Source: Bacteroidota bacterium
GTDB taxonomy: Bacteria; Bacteroidota; Bacteroidia; Sphingobacteriales; Sphingobacteriaceae
Direction: 5' to 3'
Assembly (NCBI GenBank): GCA_013288235.1
Contig: JABDCF010000033.1
Location: 1 to 36,621 of the forward strand
DNA: 36,621 nt
Below, piece after piece: positions 6,551-13,773 of the stretch. Numbering within the stretch: position 1 is the first letter of the stretch; each line of letters starts with the position of its first letter. The notes under the pieces are model-generated. The model was not told the DNA's origin. It worked only from the letters and a program-made list of their open reading frames with translations, and searched no databases. The position numbers and the translations under genes were made by a program.

Positions 6551-7114
6551 ATGAAAGAAATAGTTTTTTGGCTTTTACCGATAATAAATATCATTTCAGC
6601 ATTTCAAGTATTAAAACATTACCTATCCATTAATTCCAATAAACTTTCCATCTTTTTAATTTTTGTCTTACCTGTCCTGATCATAAATTTTTTCACTTTT
6701 TTGCTATTCCACTCTCACTTTTTCAGTGTAATATTTTTGAATTTAATTTTTTTATTAACGTTAAATCAGATCAGACTATCGCTGTTAGAGAAGACACGTC
6801 CGTTTAAACTTCTATTCGTTCCATTTCTTATTGCGGTAATTTTCGTCCTTTTTTATTATCAGGTATCCTATTTAAAATTTATCGATGACTCAAGAATGGT
6901 CACCTACCACTTACCCAAATCAGCTTTTGAAATTAAAATCGATACAATTACCAACGATTATGTCTTAAGTAAACAAGGTCGAACAATAAGTTTCTCCGGC
7001 GATTTGTCCAGTAAATCTTTAATAATTTTTGCAACGTTGAATATCATTTTGCCCTTTATTGTTAATTACATATCTTCTATTTTTTTTGAAATAACCAGAG
7101 AAAACAATGATTAG
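6551..7114 (+). CDS. Polytopic membrane protein, partner of phosphoesterase
   Basis: 187 aa, no named family recognised. Hydrophobicity suggests five membrane helices at about residues 4-24, 31-52, 56-75, 86-104 and 156-178. One soluble loop (about 105-155, containing YHLPKSAFEIKIDTITNDY) is probably extracytoplasmic or cytoplasmic depending on topology. The stop codon overlaps the next gene by eight bases, so the two proteins are almost certainly translationally coupled and likely act together, with this one anchoring the phosphoesterase at the membrane. The sequence is markedly AT-rich compared with genes after 9500, in line with horizontal origin. Function unknown. Confidence 0.7.
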   Translation: MKEIVFWLLPIINIISAFQVLKHYLSINSNKLSIFLIFVLPVLIINFFTFLLFHSHFFSVIFLNLIFLLTLNQIRLSLLEKTRPFKLLFVPFLIAVIFVLFYYQVSYLKFIDDSRMVTYHLPKSAFEIKIDTITNDYVLSKQGRTISFSGDLSSKSLIIFATLNIILPFIVNYISSIFFEITRENND

Positions 7115-8582
7115 AATTTTACACCTTTCGGACTTACATTTCACACCAAATCTAAGCAATACAGACAACTGTCTATCAATAGACCAAATGATCGGCGTTG
7201 AGAATAAATTAAAAGAATTAAAAGCGGCTGATAACACTTATAAATTCAATAAGGTAATTATTTCAGGTGATATAACTAATGACGGAAGCATCGACAGCTT
7301 TGTAAGGGCCCGCTCATGGATATGTTCACAATTAGAAGTCAATGCCGGTAGACGAACTGGTCTTGATTTCGGTGTAAACCAAGAAACGATAAAGATTGTG
7401 CCGGGCAATCACGATGTCGATTTTCAAATACCATACAAAGGCACAGCAACAGAAAAGTGGAAAAAACTGTCTGTAAATTTCAATAGTGAATTTCAAGACT
7501 TGCAACCATTTACACCGGCCAAACCCTACCATTATGACTGGATTGATACAGGTGAAAATCAAGGCCTGTTTTTCTTTTACATGGATAGCAGTTTCTTGGG
7601 GGATTCATTTCAGGAAAAAGCTTCCGGCTTCGATGATTTAACCAAAAGAAGGTTATTAATGAATATAGTGGAAAAAATTCATTCAGTGTTCAATCTCGGG
7701 ATTAGCGGGCAATTGTCAAAGGCAGGAACGGAAGACAAGATTTCTTCAATTAGTTTCAAAAATAGCCTTAAAATATTTGTCTCTCACCATTACCTTAAAA
7801 ACGTACAAAACGAGGATCGTGAGTTTCTAAAATCAAGTTATAAAAAAGATTTTCTAAACCGGATTTGTCTGGCTGACTACGATATTCTGCTTAACGGACA
7901 CCGCCATCGGAATTCATTTTTCGAAGATCGGCTCGAAGACAACTTCGACGAACGGGGTAAAATAAGGTATATTTATAAACAGCTAAGACATATGCTTGGC
8001 TTTGAGGATCTCCCAACTCAGCTATATAATCCGACCAACGGAAATAAATTTAACAGAAATGTGTCATTAATAGTTCGGCTTATCGATAGGCTACATAGCG
8101 CGTTGTACCCGGATGCTTCGCCTAAAAATATTATCGACGTGCTGAATAAGGCGATAGAGGATGACAGCATCAAAAACATTGAAACATTAATTAGAAATTT
8201 TATGGACATTACTGAAGATGATAAAATTTTTAATACTTGGGAACTTGATAGCCAGGTTAAAGTGTACTTGCAAAACCTCAACAAAGAGCAACGGGACAAA
8301 CTGAACAAAAAAAGCAACAAAATAATCAGTAACATTTTGACCTTCTTAAAAAAGAAATCAATTGTTTCTATAAATGGCGGATCAACTACTAAAATTACGA
8401 AGAATTTGGAAAGAAGTTTCAATATCTATGAAATAGAATCGACCCCACATGAGTACAAGTTTAAGACCATAAAGTACCGGTGGAATGAACAATTAAAACA
8501 ATTTGACCACGATTGGGACAGGGAGCGAACTTTCCGCGTAAACAACTTTCTTGACAGTGTAGATTTAATCATTCCCGACTAA
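7107..8582 (+). CDS. Calcineurin-like metallophosphoesterase
   Basis: 491 aa. The full set of metal-binding motifs is present: DLH (Asp9, His11), GDITNDG (Asp55), GNHD (Asn101-His102), SHH (His227/228) and NGHRH (His265, His267). The enzyme should hydrolyse a phosphomonoester or phosphodiester with two metal ions; the substrate cannot be told from the sequence. Between the third and fourth motifs there is an insert of about 120 residues. After the NGHRH motif a 220-residue, mainly helical, charged C-terminal region (rich in Lys and Asn) is unlike housekeeping phosphodiesterases. It begins inside the end of the upstream membrane-protein gene (eight-base overlap). Two-gene membrane plus phosphoesterase cassettes in accessory regions can be defence-related, but nothing here proves that. 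Confidence 0.88.
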   Translation: MIRILHLSDLHFTPNLSNTDNCLSIDQMIGVENKLKELKAADNTYKFNKVIISGDITNDGSIDSFVRARSWICSQLEVNAGRRTGLDFGVNQETIKIVPGNHDVDFQIPYKGTATEKWKKLSVNFNSEFQDLQPFTPAKPYHYDWIDTGENQGLFFFYMDSSFLGDSFQEKASGFDDLTKRRLLMNIVEKIHSVFNLGISGQLSKAGTEDKISSISFKNSLKIFVSHHYLKNVQNEDREFLKSSYKKDFLNRICLADYDILLNGHRHRNSFFEDRLEDNFDERGKIRYIYKQLRHMLGFEDLPTQLYNPTNGNKFNRNVSLIVRLIDRLHSALYPDASPKNIIDVLNKAIEDDSIKNIETLIRNFMDITEDDKIFNTWELDSQVKVYLQNLNKEQRDKLNKKSNKIISNILTFLKKKSIVSINGGSTTKITKNLERSFNIYEIESTPHEYKFKTIKYRWNEQLKQFDHDWDRERTFRVNNFLDSVDLIIPD

Positions 8583-8619
8583 ATCGAAAAAAGGTGTTGA
8601 TATAACTACAATCTCCCCG

Positions 8620-8637
8620 CGCAAAGCGAGAAAAGGG
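8620..8637. repeat. Direct repeat, right copy, flanking phosphoesterase cassette
   Basis: CGCAAAGCGAGAAAAGGG is the right partner of 6385-6402 (one mismatch), beginning 38 bases after the phosphoesterase stop codon. It is followed by TTTTTT, so it may also serve as a weak terminator. Confidence 0.5.
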
Positions 8638-8682
8638 TTTTTTCTCCACCTGCAATTAAATTAAACCGCATAAGCCGGAAAC

Positions 8683-8707
8683 AAAAAAGGCCCCCGTTTG
8701 GAAGCCT
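8683..8707 (-). terminator. Rho-independent terminator of the minus-strand genes at 8727-9501
   Basis: On the minus strand AGGCTTCC, loop AAAC and GGGGGCCT form an 8-pair stem (two T-G pairs) followed by a run of T (8688 down to 8683). It lies 20 bases after the stop of the 35-codon gene. Confidence 0.75.
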
Positions 8708-8726
8708 CGCCTGCTTTTCAGCCAAA

Positions 8727-8834
8727 CTATTTCTTTGTACCGGCCGCGCCGGGACGATAAATATTCGGGTTAACGCCCTCCCTGATCATTTGAGTCGGCG
8801 GCGGTGTTGGTTTTTCTACGGTTTGCTTTGCCAT
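8727..8834 (-). CDS. 35-aa small protein overlapping the end of the membrane-protein gene
   Basis: The frame begins MAKQTVEKPTPPPTQMIREG and ends with NPNIYRPGAAGTKK, 35 residues, Pro/Thr-rich and basic. It starts inside the 3' end of the 243-aa gene in another frame, continues 43 bases past that gene's stop, and ends 20 bases before a good terminator. This position favours a real gene. The composition (an ordered VNPNIYRPGAAG tail after a Pro-rich stretch) looks selected rather than random; no known function. It may be translationally coupled to the upstream gene. Confidence 0.55.
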   Translation of the reverse strand: MAKQTVEKPTPPPTQMIREGVNPNIYRPGAAGTKK

Positions 8835-9501
8835 TGCCTGGTGTTTTTATGTTTAATGGTTCAGGGGTATCCTGACATTTAATGTTCAGGTTTACCTGTA
8901 TGACCGATTCGATTTTTACTTTTTGGATTTTGTCTTTCCCTTTGGTAATACCAAAATCGATGCCAAACGGAATGATTAACAAACTTAGCGATATAAATGC
9001 AAATATCATAAATTGATGGCACTTGAACCGCTGGAACATTTTTGCTTTATTATTTTTCTGGTTGATACCGGCGCTTTTAATCAACTCGCTCACCAAGTAA
9101 GCATCAAACTCATTTTGCGCTGATTGACGGGCGCTGGCGGGAGTAGCTCTGGGCTGGTTGTTATAAAAGTTCAGGAGCCCGGTATAATATTTATCCAGGT
9201 CGTCGGTGTCTGCGAGATAGGCATAATCGTAGCCTTCGTGCAGGTCTGATAGCGCCTTGACGAGGTGAAAGATCGACTTGCTTAGCAATACCAGGGAAAC
9301 TGCGCCAATAATAGCAAAAATGATCGTCAGCGTTGGTCTATCGGAAAAATCAAAGGTCGTGGTACAATAAAAAAGGCCTGCCACTAAAGCGGTCAGGATA
9401 CCGATGGGCGTGGATAAAGAAGAATTGATCTCGTTTTTCCGGTCCAGGGATTTATCGTACTGGTCTTTATAAAAGGCTTCCTGTTCCATTGCTAAATACA
9501 A
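8770..9501 (-). CDS. Membrane protein of unknown function
   Basis: 243 aa. A charged N-terminal helix (QEAFYKDQYDKSLDRKNEIN) precedes a pair of membrane helices at about 33-50 and 57-80. A soluble helical stretch carries the YDYAYLADTDDLDKYYTGL segment. A third hydrophobic stretch lies at about 163-187, followed by a polar tail. This two-plus-one membrane-helix plan occurs in small effector-like proteins of defence loci, but I do not recognise the family with certainty. An alternative start four codons inside (MEQEAF) is equally good. It is transcribed with the overlapping 35-codon gene and ended by the terminator at 8683-8707. Confidence 0.65.
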   Translation of the reverse strand: MYLAMEQEAFYKDQYDKSLDRKNEINSSLSTPIGILTALVAGLFYCTTTFDFSDRPTLTIIFAIIGAVSLVLLSKSIFHLVKALSDLHEGYDYAYLADTDDLDKYYTGLLNFYNNQPRATPASARQSAQNEFDAYLVSELIKSAGINQKNNKAKMFQRFKCHQFMIFAFISLSLLIIPFGIDFGITKGKDKIQKVKIESVIQVNLNIKCQDTPEPLNIKTPGNGKANRRKTNTAADSNDQGGR

Positions 9502-9555
9502 AGATAAAATGCCGCCAGTGACGTGGTGGTAGATAGCGGCGGGTATCGGTCAGTT

Positions 9556-10419
9556 CTATCTCTCTAGCTCCTCCTCCACCCTCTTCTCGATCATCCCCTT
9601 CATCTCATCCAAAAACCGGGTATACCCCAACCGCTTCCTTCGCGCTATCCCCTGCCACCGCCGGTGCGGCTTCCCGATCTTCACCCGGAACGCCACCTCC
9701 AGAAACTCCACGATCTCGGTGATCGAAACCTGCCCGTTATTCAATTGCCCGGTCAGCCATATCCCATAGGCGATCTCCACCAGGTTGATCGTCTCCCCTG
9801 TCCAGCGCAGTCCTCCGGGCCCGCCGGGCAGCGGCAAAGGCGGGCTGTCGGGGCCGCCTTGCCCGCCGTTACCGTCTAAGCTTTTGAGTTCCGCATGCAG
9901 CCATTCCTGCAGCCTTTCAAAAGCCATGAACTTTCCCCAGAGCAGGTCGCAGCAGGTGGTAAATGAGGGGTCGAGCCCGATGACTTCCGATAGCGGGATA
10001 TCTACGGGCTTGGCGCCGCGTATAAACAGCAAATGATCCAGTTCCTTCATATCAAACTGGAAATAGGCGTACAGGAATTTATTTTGGTCCAGGAAGCGCC
10101 TTATATATTTGAGTTCCTGTTCATAAAAGGTTTTTAGCGCAGCAATGTCGTTGAGCGGCCGGGCGGTTTCGATGGTGAAGATTTCCATGGCATAGAATTG
10201 TTCACAGGTAAAACGTGGCTTATCATATTTGAAGAATTGTATTTCCTCGTCCGCAGTTTTGAAAGGGTTCGCGGCGAGGTTGTTTTTTAATTTGCCGGCA
10301 GCCTCGCCAATGCTGTGGAGCGCGCCGGTTAGTTTACGGACTGGGAGAGTGCCGAGGTCGGCGTAAACGGAAATGTCTTCCATAAGGGCGTTATAAAGGT
10401 TTTCTACAAAGTTTTTCAT
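9556..10419 (-). CDS. rteC: RteC-family protein
   Basis: 287 aa from the ATG at 10419 (MKNFVENLYNALM), the usual length of RteC-domain proteins. The diagnostic segment IQFFKYDKPRFTCEQFYAME is followed by FYEQELKYIRRFLDQNKFLYAYF and LDHLLFIRG, as in the RteC family. A C-terminal winged-helix-like region carries HRRWQGIARRKRLGYTRFLDEM. In the conjugative transposon CTnDOT, RteC activates excision genes. Here no excision or conjugation genes are nearby, so this is an orphan copy whose target is unknown. The middle contains a low-complexity GGQGGPDSPPLPLPGGPGG linker, which is unusual. The frame stays open 57 codons upstream of 10419, but that part resembles nothing and was excluded. Confidence 0.8.
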   Translation of the reverse strand: MKNFVENLYNALMEDISVYADLGTLPVRKLTGALHSIGEAAGKLKNNLAANPFKTADEEIQFFKYDKPRFTCEQFYAMEIFTIETARPLNDIAALKTFYEQELKYIRRFLDQNKFLYAYFQFDMKELDHLLFIRGAKPVDIPLSEVIGLDPSFTTCCDLLWGKFMAFERLQEWLHAELKSLDGNGGQGGPDSPPLPLPGGPGGLRWTGETINLVEIAYGIWLTGQLNNGQVSITEIVEFLEVAFRVKIGKPHRRWQGIARRKRLGYTRFLDEMKGMIEKRVEEELER

Positions 10420-10519
10420 GGTATTAACGTTTTTACCGGCAAGAAAAGGCCACAAAAAGTCCTGTCCCTTGCTTTGGGCAAGTTTTATTTGGTGTTCAAT
10501 CGTAATGTTGGAATGGCTT

Positions 10520-10606
10520 TTAAGCGGCCAGCTTTCCGGACTTTGCAGTCTTAAAATGGTCCGCGAACAACTTAATGACCGAAGCTTCATCCGGCGGCTT
10601 ATTCAT
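10520..10606 (-). CDS. Possible 28-aa leader or small protein upstream of rteC
   Basis: The frame starts MNKPPDEASVIKLFADHF and ends TAKSGKLAA, 28 residues, with a helix-like pattern. It lies about 100 bases before the rteC start on the same strand and in a different frame. It could be a small protein, an upstream ORF affecting rteC, or chance. Confidence 0.3.
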   Translation of the reverse strand: MNKPPDEASVIKLFADHFKTAKSGKLAA

Positions 10607-10641
10607 TTGAATCTTCAAATAAGCGCGGCCAATAATTTATA

Positions 10642-10684
10642 CAGTTTCGATCAGTTTCGATCAGTTCCGTTCAGGTTTGTTCAG
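10642..10684. repeat. Four 10-bp tandem repeats upstream of rteC
   Basis: CAGTTTCGAT, CAGTTTCGAT, CAGTTCCGTT, CAGGTTTGTT and a final CAG follow each other with a period of exactly 10 bases, about one helical turn. They lie between the stop of the oxoamine synthase gene and the rteC leader region, about 220 bases before the rteC start. Such phasing fits a protein-binding array on one DNA face; the protein is unknown. Confidence 0.55.
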
Positions 10685-10701
10685 CATTCCCCGGAAGACT
10701 T

Positions 10702-12009
10702 TTAATCCTGTTGTTCCAATTGCTGTTGTTTTTCTTTCTTCCTATAGTTGAATTGTTCGTTTTTAGTAATATGTAGTTTGTCATCCACCCAAGCCCATGC
10801 GTTCAGCACCCTGTCCATTTGTTCGATAGTATGGGTAGCCATGATGCTCATCCTGATCCGGGCGCTTTTACGCGGCACGGCCGGGTACCCGATCTGGTTG
10901 GCATAGACCCCAGCCTCCAGCAAAAGCCTGCAGGCTTCGGCGTTCAACGCCGGATCGCCGGTCATCACCGGGATGATGGCCGATTGCGTATTGCCGGTAT
11001 CAAAACCAAGGCTATCCAGCCCGTTTTTTAGATGGTTGATATTTTGCCAGAGCTTCGTCCGCCATTGTGGCTCCTCATCGATCAGGTCAATACTTTTTAG
11101 GATGCAGGCAGAGGCAGGTGTCGCCGTGACCGAGAAAATATGCTGCCGCGCCTGGAATTTCAGGTAGTTGATCAGCTCGGTGTTTGCCACTACATAACCG
11201 CCTATATGGCCAAAAGTCTTACTAAAGGTGCCGGTGATGATGTCCACCTCTTTATACAAATTATATAACTCTATTACGCCGCGGCCGGTTTCCCCGATTA
11301 CCCCCACACCGTGCGCATCGTCCATTGCGACGTAAGCGCCATACTGGCGGGCAAGCTTTACAACTTCATCGAGTTTGCAGATGTCCGCCGGCTGGGAATA
11401 AACGCCATCAACAATGATCATCCGGGTCCGGTACATATCCTTGGTATCCTTTAATATCCGCTCCAGCTTTTCCATATGATTATGCGGGAAGGTCTTCACA
11501 TTGGTTAGCTGGCAGCCCTCATACATGCTGGCGTGCACGCCCATATCCAGTATGGCCAGGTCTTCTTTTTTAAGCAGGGCCTGCATGGTCGCGCTGTTGG
11601 CCGTATACCCTGTGGTGAACAAGGCCGCTGCATCGCGATGAAAGAACCCGGCGATTTTGTCTTCGATTTCTTTATGATAAGAAACATGGCCGCCGATGGC
11701 GGGAGATGCGGCTGCACCGACGCCATAACGTTCGATGGCGGCTATAGCGGCGGCTTTTACAGCGGGGTGCTGGGTAAAGCCGAGGTAATCGTTAAAGACC
11801 AGCGCCACGAACTTTTTGCCGGATTTGCCGGGCAGGTTCAGCCCGACCTCCGGCATACAGCCGTTCAGGCTTTCCTGCCGGTAATTCCAATGCCCGCGGC
11901 TGCTCCAGTTGTCAATATACTGTGCAAATAACTCCGCCTGCTGGTACGGATCCAAGCCCCTGATGTCCTCAAAATCCTTAAAACTCGCTTTTTCAAAAGG
12001 TATATTCAT
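10702..12009 (-). CDS. Alpha-oxoamine synthase family protein (SPT/AONS-like)
   Basis: 435 aa, fold-type I PLP enzyme of the family that includes 8-amino-7-oxononanoate synthase, serine palmitoyltransferase and 2-amino-3-ketobutyrate ligase; these join an amino acid to an acyl-CoA with loss of CO2. Key elements: NDYLGF (73-78), GGHVSYHKEIE (106-116), DMGVHAS with His159, DDAHGVGVIGETGRG (230-244), and GTFSKTFGHIGGY (260-272) with Lys264 as the PLP lysine. The N-terminal extension (about 65 residues before NDYLGF) and the Lys/Gln-rich tail are typical of the serine-palmitoyltransferase-like Bacteroidota branch rather than BioF. No biotin genes are nearby. A box shared with the TetR gene lies 44 bases before the ATG, suggesting control by that regulator. 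The exact substrate is not determinable. Confidence 0.85.
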   Translation of the reverse strand: MNIPFEKASFKDFEDIRGLDPYQQAELFAQYIDNWSSRGHWNYRQESLNGCMPEVGLNLPGKSGKKFVALVFNDYLGFTQHPAVKAAAIAAIERYGVGAAASPAIGGHVSYHKEIEDKIAGFFHRDAAALFTTGYTANSATMQALLKKEDLAILDMGVHASMYEGCQLTNVKTFPHNHMEKLERILKDTKDMYRTRMIIVDGVYSQPADICKLDEVVKLARQYGAYVAMDDAHGVGVIGETGRGVIELYNLYKEVDIITGTFSKTFGHIGGYVVANTELINYLKFQARQHIFSVTATPASACILKSIDLIDEEPQWRTKLWQNINHLKNGLDSLGFDTGNTQSAIIPVMTGDPALNAEACRLLLEAGVYANQIGYPAVPRKSARIRMSIMATHTIEQMDRVLNAWAWVDDKLHITKNEQFNYRKKEKQQQLEQQD

Positions 12010-12052
12010 ATGCTATTTTTTTTATTTTGGAGCAAATTATAATGGAAATTTA

Positions 12053-12092
12053 CCCCATTCGGGGAATTACGGGGCAGAATTTTTAATTATTT
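12053..12092 (-). promoter_or_regulatory. Box shared with the TetR gene, upstream of oxoamine synthase
   Basis: This 40-base stretch matches 13004-13042 in the same orientation, apart from three substitutions and one gap. It reads CCCCATTCGGGGAATTACGG at its left end and ends TTTTTAATTATTT. The CCCC-N4-GGGG part can form a short dyad. It is 44 bases upstream of the oxoamine synthase ATG, a natural operator position. Confidence 0.55.
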
Positions 12093-12121
12093 GCATTTTT
12101 TTAATTCTAAAGAAAAACTCT

Positions 12122-12784
12122 TCACTTCCCGGTTTTTTCCATGGTGCCAACGGCGCTTTTTTCCCATGCCCAACTGATTACCTGGCGGATCGTTTCGGAT
12201 ATCGCCTTTCGATCCTTTTCAAGGTTAATATCAATGCCGCTTACTGTGCTCTTATTAGTTTCTCCATGTAAGACAATGTAATAGATCCCGCCCAGCAGCA
12301 GTGCAATGAGCGCCCGGAAGTTGATATCTGACCCGGCAAAAAACGGGTCAGTCATTTTTAGTACCTTTTCCCCCTCTTCCTCGCGCTGATCGGATACGCT
12401 TTTCATTAGCGGGTTATTTTCACTGATCTGCCAGAGTATGATCTTCTGCATTTCAATATTATCACGAAAAACCTTAAAGTTTTCCAGCATGAGGTCGGTA
12501 AATAGCTGCTGCACCTGGCGCCTTTCGGGGTTTTCGGGCAGGCTGAAATGCTCAAAAAAAGCAAACCAATAATCATTCTCACGGATGTACGCCTTTTCAA
12601 GGTTGTTCAGGCTGTGGAAGTAATACCTGATGAGGTTCTTATCTTTTCCCAGGCGGCGCGCAATATTATTAGTCTTTAATCCGGTATAACCTGTGTCCCT
12701 GAGTATCTCCCCTACAACTTCCAGCAACCTTCGCCGCGTCCGGTCATGGTCCCTGATCTTAACCTTTTTCCTGGGTGTGGCCAT
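12122..12784 (-). CDS. TetR/AcrR-family transcriptional regulator
   Basis: 220 aa from the ATG at 12784 (MATPRKKVKIRDHDRTRRRL). The frame allows an upstream start at 12832, but the MATPRKK start suits the family better. The TetR HTH is clear: TRRRLLEVVGEILRDTGYTG, then LKTNNIARRLGKDKNLIRYYF with recognition helix near residues 45-52. The C-terminal ligand-binding domain (about 70-205) is helical with FAFFEHFSLPENPERRQV and LIALLLGGIYYIVLHGE. It sits directly upstream of the oxoamine synthase gene in the same direction, and both have the same 40-base box, so it probably regulates itself and that gene. The ligand is unknown. Confidence 0.88.
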   Translation of the reverse strand: MATPRKKVKIRDHDRTRRRLLEVVGEILRDTGYTGLKTNNIARRLGKDKNLIRYYFHSLNNLEKAYIRENDYWFAFFEHFSLPENPERRQVQQLFTDLMLENFKVFRDNIEMQKIILWQISENNPLMKSVSDQREEEGEKVLKMTDPFFAGSDINFRALIALLLGGIYYIVLHGETNKSTVSGIDINLEKDRKAISETIRQVISWAWEKSAVGTMEKTGK

Positions 12785-13162
12785 ATATTCAGTATGTCCC
12801 CCTTCTCTTCTTTTCAGTTGGTCCGGCAACAAACCACCGGCAGGGCCCCGGAAACATGGTGGAAAAATATAAACAGTAGCCGCTTACAACGGGGCAGGCG
12901 GAATTTTCGGGTAAAAGAATATCTTCTACCTTTTGAAGGCTTGGCGTTCGATAACCCATCATGATAAGCTAATTTTAGGTGGCGAAGGTAAACCGGGCTT
13001 TTCCCCCATACGGGGAATTACCGGGCAATTTTTTAATTATTTATTAACAATTTCTTTTTGTTTAAGTTCGCCGTTATAGGTGGCCCGGTTTGCAGGCAAC
13101 ATGAAGGAATGCAGCTTTAAAAACCAGGCTGATAATTGCAGGCGAAGTTTGGCCGGTTTGTC
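12785..13162. other. Intergenic region upstream of the TetR gene
   Basis: About 380 bases with no gene I can support. It contains the second copy of the shared box at 13004-13042, which lies about 220 bases before the TetR start, so a long leader or an additional promoter nearer the gene is likely. Nothing else was recognised. Confidence 0.45.
13004..13042 (-). promoter_or_regulatory. Box shared with the oxoamine synthase gene, upstream of TetR gene
   Basis: Near-copy of 12053-12092 (CCCCATACGGGGAATTACCG at the left end, then an AT tract ending AATTATTT). Recurrence upstream of two adjacent same-strand genes, one a regulator, fits an operator or common promoter element. Confidence 0.55.
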
Positions 13163-13420
13163 TTAATCATCAAACCCTTCGCTGAAGAACTCTGCCAGCG
13201 TCATGCCAAACGCCAGGCATATCTTCACCAGCGATGTGAACTGAAGGTCCTCCCCTTTCTCATACCTGCCGTATTGGGAACGGTTTATGTTATGTTCGTT
13301 TGCAAATTTTTCGTAATTGTCATAGCCCTTCATTTTTCTTATCGTCCTTATCCTTGCAGCCAGTTTTTGCAGTAGTTCTTTTTTAAACACATCATCTTTG
13401 TTTGAACTTTTGGCGGTCAT
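13163..13420 (-). CDS. XRE-family HTH regulator
   Basis: 85 aa, a single-domain Cro/C1-type DNA-binding protein. The HTH spans about residues 20-75: LAARIRTIRKMKGYDNYEKF, then ANEHNINRSQYGRYEKGEDL with the recognition helix around NRSQYGRYEKG, then FTSLVKICLAFGMTLAEFF. The RYEKG motif is diagnostic. There is no ligand-binding or protease domain, so it acts alone or through partners. It is transcribed away from the gene at 13534 and a pair of CTAATTAG palindromes lies between them, a likely site for autoregulation and control of the divergent gene. Confidence 0.87.
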   Translation of the reverse strand: MTAKSSNKDDVFKKELLQKLAARIRTIRKMKGYDNYEKFANEHNINRSQYGRYEKGEDLQFTSLVKICLAFGMTLAEFFSEGFDD

Positions 13421-13458
13421 GCCGTAAAATAAACCAAAACGAAAGATTTTTTTTACCG

Positions 13459-13480
13459 CTAATTAGACCCTTCTAATTAG
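13459..13480. promoter_or_regulatory. Paired CTAATTAG palindromes, candidate XRE operator
   Basis: CTAATTAG at 13459-13466 and again at 13473-13480, separated by six bases, both perfect 8-base palindromes. They sit 39-60 bases upstream of the XRE gene start and just upstream of the plus-strand promoter at 13481-13509, in a divergent intergenic region. Confidence 0.55.
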
Positions 13481-13509
13481 TTGTTTTTAGTAAATAAAGT
13501 CTATCTTTA
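13481..13509 (+). promoter_or_regulatory. Putative promoter for the alpha-CTD-like gene
   Basis: TTG (13481-13483), an 18-base spacer and TATCTTTA (13502-13509), close to the Bacteroidota TAnnTTTG -7 box. It directly abuts the CTAATTAG pair, so a bound regulator would block it. The ATG follows 24 bases later. Confidence 0.45.
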
Positions 13510-13533
13510 TAAATCAATTAACGCTTCAAAAAA

Positions 13534-13773
13534 ATGGAGACTGCTGAATGTCTGGACAAACCACTGACGGATTTAGGATTTACCGAAGAGTTTTGCGACC
13601 GCTCAAAAACAATGGGATTTCTTACGATAAAGGAGATCATTGCCTTATCGCCTGAAAACATCGTGACGAGAAATGGATTTAGCTATACTTGGCTGGGCGA
13701 GCTCAGCGAATTTCTGGATAAACGCAAGTTATTGCACCTATTGCAGCCAGTACCGGGAAAAAGTTATGGTTGA
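13534..13773 (+). CDS. Small RNA polymerase alpha-CTD-like (helix-hairpin-helix) protein
   Basis: 79 aa. Residues 10-68 (PLTDLGFTEEFCDRSKTMGF, then LTIKEIIALSPENIVTRNGF and a final helix) follow the pattern of the RNA polymerase alpha-subunit C-terminal domain: L..LG(F)..x.....K..G..T...L..LS...L....G...L.EL..FL. That domain contacts DNA and regulators through two helix-hairpin-helix units. As a free-standing small protein it may bind DNA or mimic the polymerase subunit. It diverges from the XRE gene, and its last 71 bases overlap the convergent 396-aa gene. Confidence 0.65.
   Translation: METAECLDKPLTDLGFTEEFCDRSKTMGFLTIKEIIALSPENIVTRNGFSYTWLGELSEFLDKRKLLHLLQPVPGKSYG

Noticed and set aside
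8127..8137. AATATTATCGA inside the phosphoesterase gene, similar to the right half of repeats C and D.
   Set aside because: It has no GATAA partner at the right distance and lies in conserved-looking coding sequence, so it is most likely chance.
9664..10036. Long plus-strand frames opposite rteC, and similar ones opposite lanB, susC and the RHS genes.
   Set aside because: They are antisense by-products of GC-rich or biased coding sequence and show no protein-like features.
10420..10590. Extension of the rteC frame by 57 codons at its N-terminus.
   Set aside because: The extension shows no RteC-like sequence, and the ATG at 10419 gives the usual family start and length. Kept only as an alternative.
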